NCBI GenBank assembly: GCA_903877945.1
Contig: CAIRFY010000136.1
Coordinates: 1-8,772 of the forward strand
Length of the DNA: 8,772 nt
Source: an uncultured Oscillochloris sp.
GTDB lineage: Bacteria; Chloroflexota; Chloroflexia; Chloroflexales; Chloroflexaceae
Direction: 5' to 3'
Shown: positions 6,323-8,772 of the stretch, in pieces
How the letters are laid out: each line of letters begins with the position of its first letter
Position numbering within the stretch: position 1 is the stretch's first letter
Notes under the pieces: model-generated
The model's input: the letters and a program-made list of their open reading frames with translations, nothing else
The model's database searches: none
Told to the model about the DNA's origin: nothing
Translations under genes and position numbers: made by a program

Positions 6323-6370
6323 GCAATACCGCAGAAGTAACGCTGTGAGACGTCCTGTCATTCTGAGCGA
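6323..6370 (+). repeat. Truncated copy of the 162-276 repeat
   Basis: GCAATACC, GCAGAAGTAACGCTGTGAG and TCCTGTCATTCTGAGCGA match the left arm of the 162-276 element with a few substitutions. Only one arm is present; the second half is missing, and the 6377-6536 element begins a few bases later. It is probably a remnant or solo arm, possibly cut by the adjoining insertion. Confidence 0.75.
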
Positions 6371-6376
6371 CGACAT

Positions 6377-6536
6377 GGTTTCAGAATGCTCAATTTTACA
6401 TAACAGTTTCGCACGACCCTCACCCCCTGCCCCTCTCCCTCACGGGGAGAGGGGAGATTCCGCACCAGGAAGCGTCCGACTCCCCCTCTCCCGTTCAGGG
6501 AGAGGGGGCTGGGGGGTGAGGGCTGTGCGAGACTGT
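6377..6536 (+). mobile_element. MITE-like palindromic element, second copy
   Basis: The element starts with GGTTTCAGA and CAATTTTAC, as does the reverse complement of the right end of the 3055-3225 element. An inverted repeat runs from ACAGTTTCGCACGACCCTCA (6403) to its near-complement ending at 6536. Both elements have interior ATTCCGCAC[G/C]AGGAAG, here on the plus strand, so the two copies are inverted relative to each other. It has no coding capacity. It lies between the M28 peptidase stop and holA, both minus strand. Mobility is inferred. Confidence 0.7.
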
Positions 6537-6566
6537 CAAGCTGCAATCTAAAATCCGCAATGAACG

Positions 6567-7766
6567 CTAGTGCGCCTCGGCGTCGAGAGTCTGGAGTACG
6601 GCCAGGCCGAAGCGGGCGGCGCGCTCCAGAGCCTCGGGCTGGATGTTGCCGATGGCGTCGGTATCGCGGTGCCAGTTGGCGGGCCAGCCGTCCACATCAA
6701 GGCCCACCAGGCAGATCCCACGGTAGCCACGCCGACGTAGGGCCGCAACCTCGTCGAGCATCATGAGCTTCGTCCCAAATACGCCGAAGCGCCGGTTCGC
6801 GTGCGCCGTGCGCTCCACCAAGGCCACCGAATCATCGTCTGGCGCGTAGTCACTCAGATGGGAGAATCCGCTGTGATGTGTGACGTAGGCGAGGTTGCCC
6901 CGGCCAACCATCTCGAAGTTGAGGAACCCGGCGCGGCGCAGTTGCTGTTCGCCATACTCGTCGAGCAGCGCGTGGGTGCCCACCAAGCCGACCTCCTCGG
7001 CACCGGTGAAGACCAGCCAGACTTCGGTGTGCTGGAGGGGTTGGGCTTGCAGGGCAGCGCCGATCCCCAGCAGACAGGCGACGGCGCTCGCGTTATCATT
7101 GGCTCCATCGACAAAATTCCCACCCTCGTCGGCCACAATGGCCCCGAGCCCAGCGATCTGCCCGGCGGTGATCACGTTGCTAAGCCAGTTCCCGCCGGTC
7201 ACCTGAGCGACGGCCCCAGCGGCCTGGAGGCCGATCATGGCTGTGGCTGCGGTGGCCAGGGACGCCTTGCGGGTGGAGCTAAAGGATTCCCGGTGGCGGT
7301 TCGTGTCGGTGTGGGCAAGCAGAACCATCGTGTTGTAGTAGCGGCCGGTGGGAGGGATGCGGACGATCAGATTTGCCGAGGTACGCTGCGTACCGACACG
7401 GTCGAGGGGCTGGCGCAGCCCGCTGGCCGCACGCCAGGTCAGGTAAGCCCCTGCAGCACCAAGGATCGCACCAGCAACCCTGCCGAGCCGCCCCAAGCGA
7501 CCCAGCAGCATCCCGGTGATCGAGAGTGCGAAGGGCGTGCCCAGCGCATAGCCCCAACTGTCGGAGGTCTGGAATGATTGCGCCTTCACCTCGGTGAACC
7601 CGATCTCATGCAGGGCGTTGCGGATGTAGGTGCGGGCGCGGGCCTCGGTATCGTGGCCGGCCGGACGTGGACCAATGTTATAGGCGAGGGCAGAGACGTG
7701 TTGCAGCAGCGCCTCGCCATCCAGCGGGTCGATCGCAGACAAGGTGTGCTCACGGGCATTGATCAT
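6567..7766 (-). CDS. M28-family metallopeptidase with hydrophobic inserts
   Basis: This is a 399-residue putative zinc aminopeptidase. The M28 metal and catalytic residues are visible: LLAHTDT (His152, Asp154), DGANDNASAVA (bridging Asp224), TGAEEVG (Glu257 and Glu258, base and ligand), NFEMVGRG (Glu285, where Asp is usual) and WHRDTDAIGN (His366). Residues 33-37 (GPRPA) are typical of the family N-terminus. Two stretches are unusual: 73-111, containing a hydrophobic hairpin-like segment, and 168-212, an Ala/Gly-rich hydrophobic segment between the first and second metal motifs. There is no N-terminal signal peptide. It may be a membrane-anchored peptidase, but its topology is unclear. The start at ATG 7766 has AGGAGG five bases upstream; an upstream GTG at 7817 has no site. 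A promoter lies at 7864-7835. Confidence 0.87.
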   Translation of the reverse strand: MINAREHTLSAIDPLDGEALLQHVSALAYNIGPRPAGHDTEARARTYIRNALHEIGFTEVKAQSFQTSDSWGYALGTPFALSITGMLLGRLGRLGRVAGAILGAAGAYLTWRAASGLRQPLDRVGTQRTSANLIVRIPPTGRYYNTMVLLAHTDTNRHRESFSSTRKASLATAATAMIGLQAAGAVAQVTGGNWLSNVITAGQIAGLGAIVADEGGNFVDGANDNASAVACLLGIGAALQAQPLQHTEVWLVFTGAEEVGLVGTHALLDEYGEQQLRRAGFLNFEMVGRGNLAYVTHHSGFSHLSDYAPDDDSVALVERTAHANRRFGVFGTKLMMLDEVAALRRRGYRGICLVGLDVDGWPANWHRDTDAIGNIQPEALERAARFGLAVLQTLDAEAH

Positions 7767-7834
7767 AGCGGCCTCCTCAAAAAATGGGCGCGGGGGAGAC
7801 TGTACGAGCCTCTTCACGACTAGTTCTGATAGCT

Positions 7835-7864
7835 ATAGTATTGATCAAATTCAGGGGGGGTCAA
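7835..7864 (-). promoter_or_regulatory. Candidate promoter of the M28 peptidase gene
   Basis: Read on the minus strand, TTGACC (7864-7859) is followed after 18 bases by TACTAT (7840-7835). The -35 matches consensus at five of six positions and the -10 at four. The start would be near 7828, giving a leader of about 60 bases before the well-placed AGGAGG and ATG 7766. A run of seven Cs lies in the spacer. Confidence 0.5.
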
Positions 7865-8356
7865 GTGGAGGCCATGTTTGCACGAGATACGGTTTCAGAT
7901 TTTAGATTTTAGGTTTTTGATTGAGCGCATAGAGACGCAAAATAGTGCCTCTCTCCTAATGACTCTGCCCGACCCGTGAACACAACGAAACGACGGTAGG
8001 TTTCCTACCGTCGTGGTCGTCGCTTGTCCAGGAGTGGCGCTGCCCCGCTGGCCTTTCGGCAAGCGGCGCGGGGGAGGATTGGAGAGTTTAGAGGAAAAAA
8101 GGGGAATAAGTGCGGAGTGGTTATCCGGGGCTTATTCGCAAGCCGTTTCCTTTGGGGCCGCGCCTTTCTGTTAGTAGTAGCATACGTCATTGGTGGCAGA
8201 GACTTCAATAGTCCCTTTCTCCCCCGTCCTAGTGACCCATCTGGCAGCACCAGTACTAGGATGCGGGATGACCACCAACGCTACACATAGAGATAACGTC
8301 TACAGGTCGTATTTTGTTGCACGGGCATGCTCACGAGATTCCGTGCAGTTCTTGTC
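7865..8356. other. Intergenic stretch without a convincing gene, several hairpins
   Basis: No reading frame here looks like a real protein: the longest lack ribosome-binding sites and recognisable domains. Visible structure includes GATTTTAGATT (7898-7908), which occurs inverted at 6546-6556. There is also a perfect short hairpin at 7990-8014 and a GC-rich stem around 8043-8073 (CCGCT/AGCGG with inner GCC/GGC). A 7-bp inverted repeat, TCCTAGT/ACTAGGA, spans 8227-8261. I checked for tRNA, tmRNA, RNase P and SRP RNA signatures by eye and found none. It may hold an unrecognised RNA or be a decayed region. Confidence 0.5.
7990..8014. repeat. Perfect 11-bp hairpin
   Basis: ACGACGGTAGG (7990-8000) pairs with CCTACCGTCGT (8004-8014) around a TTT loop. 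On the minus strand it is followed by TTCGTTGTG, a weak U-rich tail, so it might end a leftward transcript, but no gene is known to feed it. On the plus strand no U-tract follows. Confidence 0.55.
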
Positions 8357-8385
8357 TTGCCGATTCGAAGACGAGAGGGTATAGT
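8357..8385 (+). promoter_or_regulatory. Candidate promoter for the small gene at 8483
   Basis: TTGCCG (8357-8362) and TATAGT (8380-8385) are separated by exactly 17 bases. The start would be near 8392, leaving a leader of about 90 bases before ATG 8483. The spacing and -10 are good, but the -35 matches only its first three bases. Confidence 0.5.
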
Positions 8386-8482
8386 AGGGGTGGATTGGCG
8401 GTGAGACCATTCCTCGGGTGGCACGCTGGGATGAAGCGGGGGTTTCTTGCGTGCGTTCGGGTACGTAGAAAGTAGCAGTCTT

Positions 8483-8728
8483 ATGACCCTTAATGAAGCT
8501 ATCGCCGAGCTTTCCCGGAAGATCAGCGCCGCCAGTTCCGGTAGCGTCGTGCGCGTCACGCGCTTGTCCGGCGAAGAGGCAACGATCCGCGCCTATGCGC
8601 CTACATCCGATGAGGGTGCGATTAAAGAGGCAACTCACGAACTGACGTTCCAACTGCTCACCGGCGAGGGGCTCGATGTGCAGGTACTTGTCTACGATAT
8701 TGTGACATCGCTTCCGCCGGATGCGTAA
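8483..8728 (+). CDS. Small hypothetical protein
   Basis: I do not recognise this 81-residue protein. By eye it alternates a helix (3-18, TLNEAIAELSRKISAA), two strands (21-28 SVVRVTRL and 31-39 EEATIRAYA), a second helix (about 43-60, DEGAIKEATHELTFQLL) and a final strand (64-74, LDVQVLVYDIV). That is a compact alpha-beta-beta-alpha-beta pattern with no signal peptide or membrane segment. GC content and codon use resemble the high-GC genes of the window, which supports real coding. ATG 8483 is chosen although no good Shine-Dalgarno precedes it; an in-frame TTG at 8447 would add 12 residues. A promoter-like pair lies about 100 bases upstream. The next 44 bases to the window end show nothing definite, so partner genes may lie beyond. 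Confidence 0.6.
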   Translation: MTLNEAIAELSRKISAASSGSVVRVTRLSGEEATIRAYAPTSDEGAIKEATHELTFQLLTGEGLDVQVLVYDIVTSLPPDA

Positions 8729-8772
8729 CTCCAGCTTTGCGAGACACAGTACAGCGACGGACGATGACCAAC

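Noticed and set aside
6260..6376. 39-residue N-terminal extension of HolA
   Set aside because: It is a translation of the heptad array and the partial repeat (HFAFC-type periodicity). HolA proteins typically begin as MIYL, matching ATG 6259.
6801..7577. 258-residue open frame opposite the peptidase
   Set aside because: It is an antisense shadow. The minus strand carries all M28 motifs in order.
7767..7817. GTG start for the M28 peptidase
   Set aside because: It has no ribosome-binding site, whereas AGGAGG lies five bases before ATG 7766.
8005..8290. Overlapping 81- and 88-residue frames on both strands
   Set aside because: Both start at non-ATG or poorly placed codons, have no Shine-Dalgarno, and show Arg/Pro-rich translations of hairpin sequence.
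8358..8372. T-loop-like TTCGAATC on the minus strand, suggesting a tRNA
   Set aside because: The flanking five bases do not pair, and no acceptor or anticodon arms can be drawn.

Overview
This window looks like ordinary chromosomal DNA from a high-GC bacterium. The best guess is a member of the Chloroflexota, perhaps Chloroflexales-like. That guess rests on the gene set, the general look of the proteins, and intergenic spaces filled with GC-rich MITE-like palindromes and short degenerate repeats. No taxonomic marker here is decisive. I see no phage genes, insertion-sequence transposase, CRISPR array, tRNA or rRNA.

Layout, left to right. Positions 1-276 hold two large inverted-repeat elements. 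Next come two head-to-head genes: a polytopic membrane protein of glycosyltransferase-C type on the minus strand (244-1521) and a SpoU/TrmH-type RNA 2'-O-methyltransferase on the plus strand (1522-2058). Their start codons touch in a single CATATG. A small palindromic element (2078-2194) separates the methyltransferase from a minus-strand alpha/beta hydrolase (2187-3041). A second, longer element (3055-3225) follows. Then comes murJ, the lipid II flippase (3262-4836, minus), divergent from rpsT, ribosomal protein S20 (4980-5249, plus). rpsT converges on holA, the DNA polymerase III delta subunit (5312-6259, minus), and a perfect 29-bp palindrome serves as a shared terminator. Positions 6260-6566 hold a 7-bp tandem array, a truncated repeat and another palindromic element. 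An M28-family metallopeptidase with hydrophobic inserts follows on the minus strand (6567-7766). About 700 bp then carry no convincing protein gene, though hairpins and promoter-like sites are visible. The window ends with a small unrecognised plus-strand gene (8483-8728).

The genes do not form one pathway. murJ (cell-wall precursor export), rpsT (30S ribosome) and holA (replication clamp loading) are core housekeeping genes, each largely its own transcription unit. The membrane glycosyltransferase candidate, the RNA methyltransferase, the hydrolase and the peptidase are accessory or poorly specified enzymes. The first two genes look clearly lower in GC than murJ by eye.

I found no convincing new multi-gene system. 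The points most worth a second look are: the zero-gap divergent start codons at 1519-1524; a repeat element that supplies the last codons and the stop of the membrane protein; two palindromic elements inserted in opposite orientation that share end motifs with others in the window; the heptad array touching the holA start, which lacks a Shine-Dalgarno; and the membrane-inserted architecture of the M28 peptidase.
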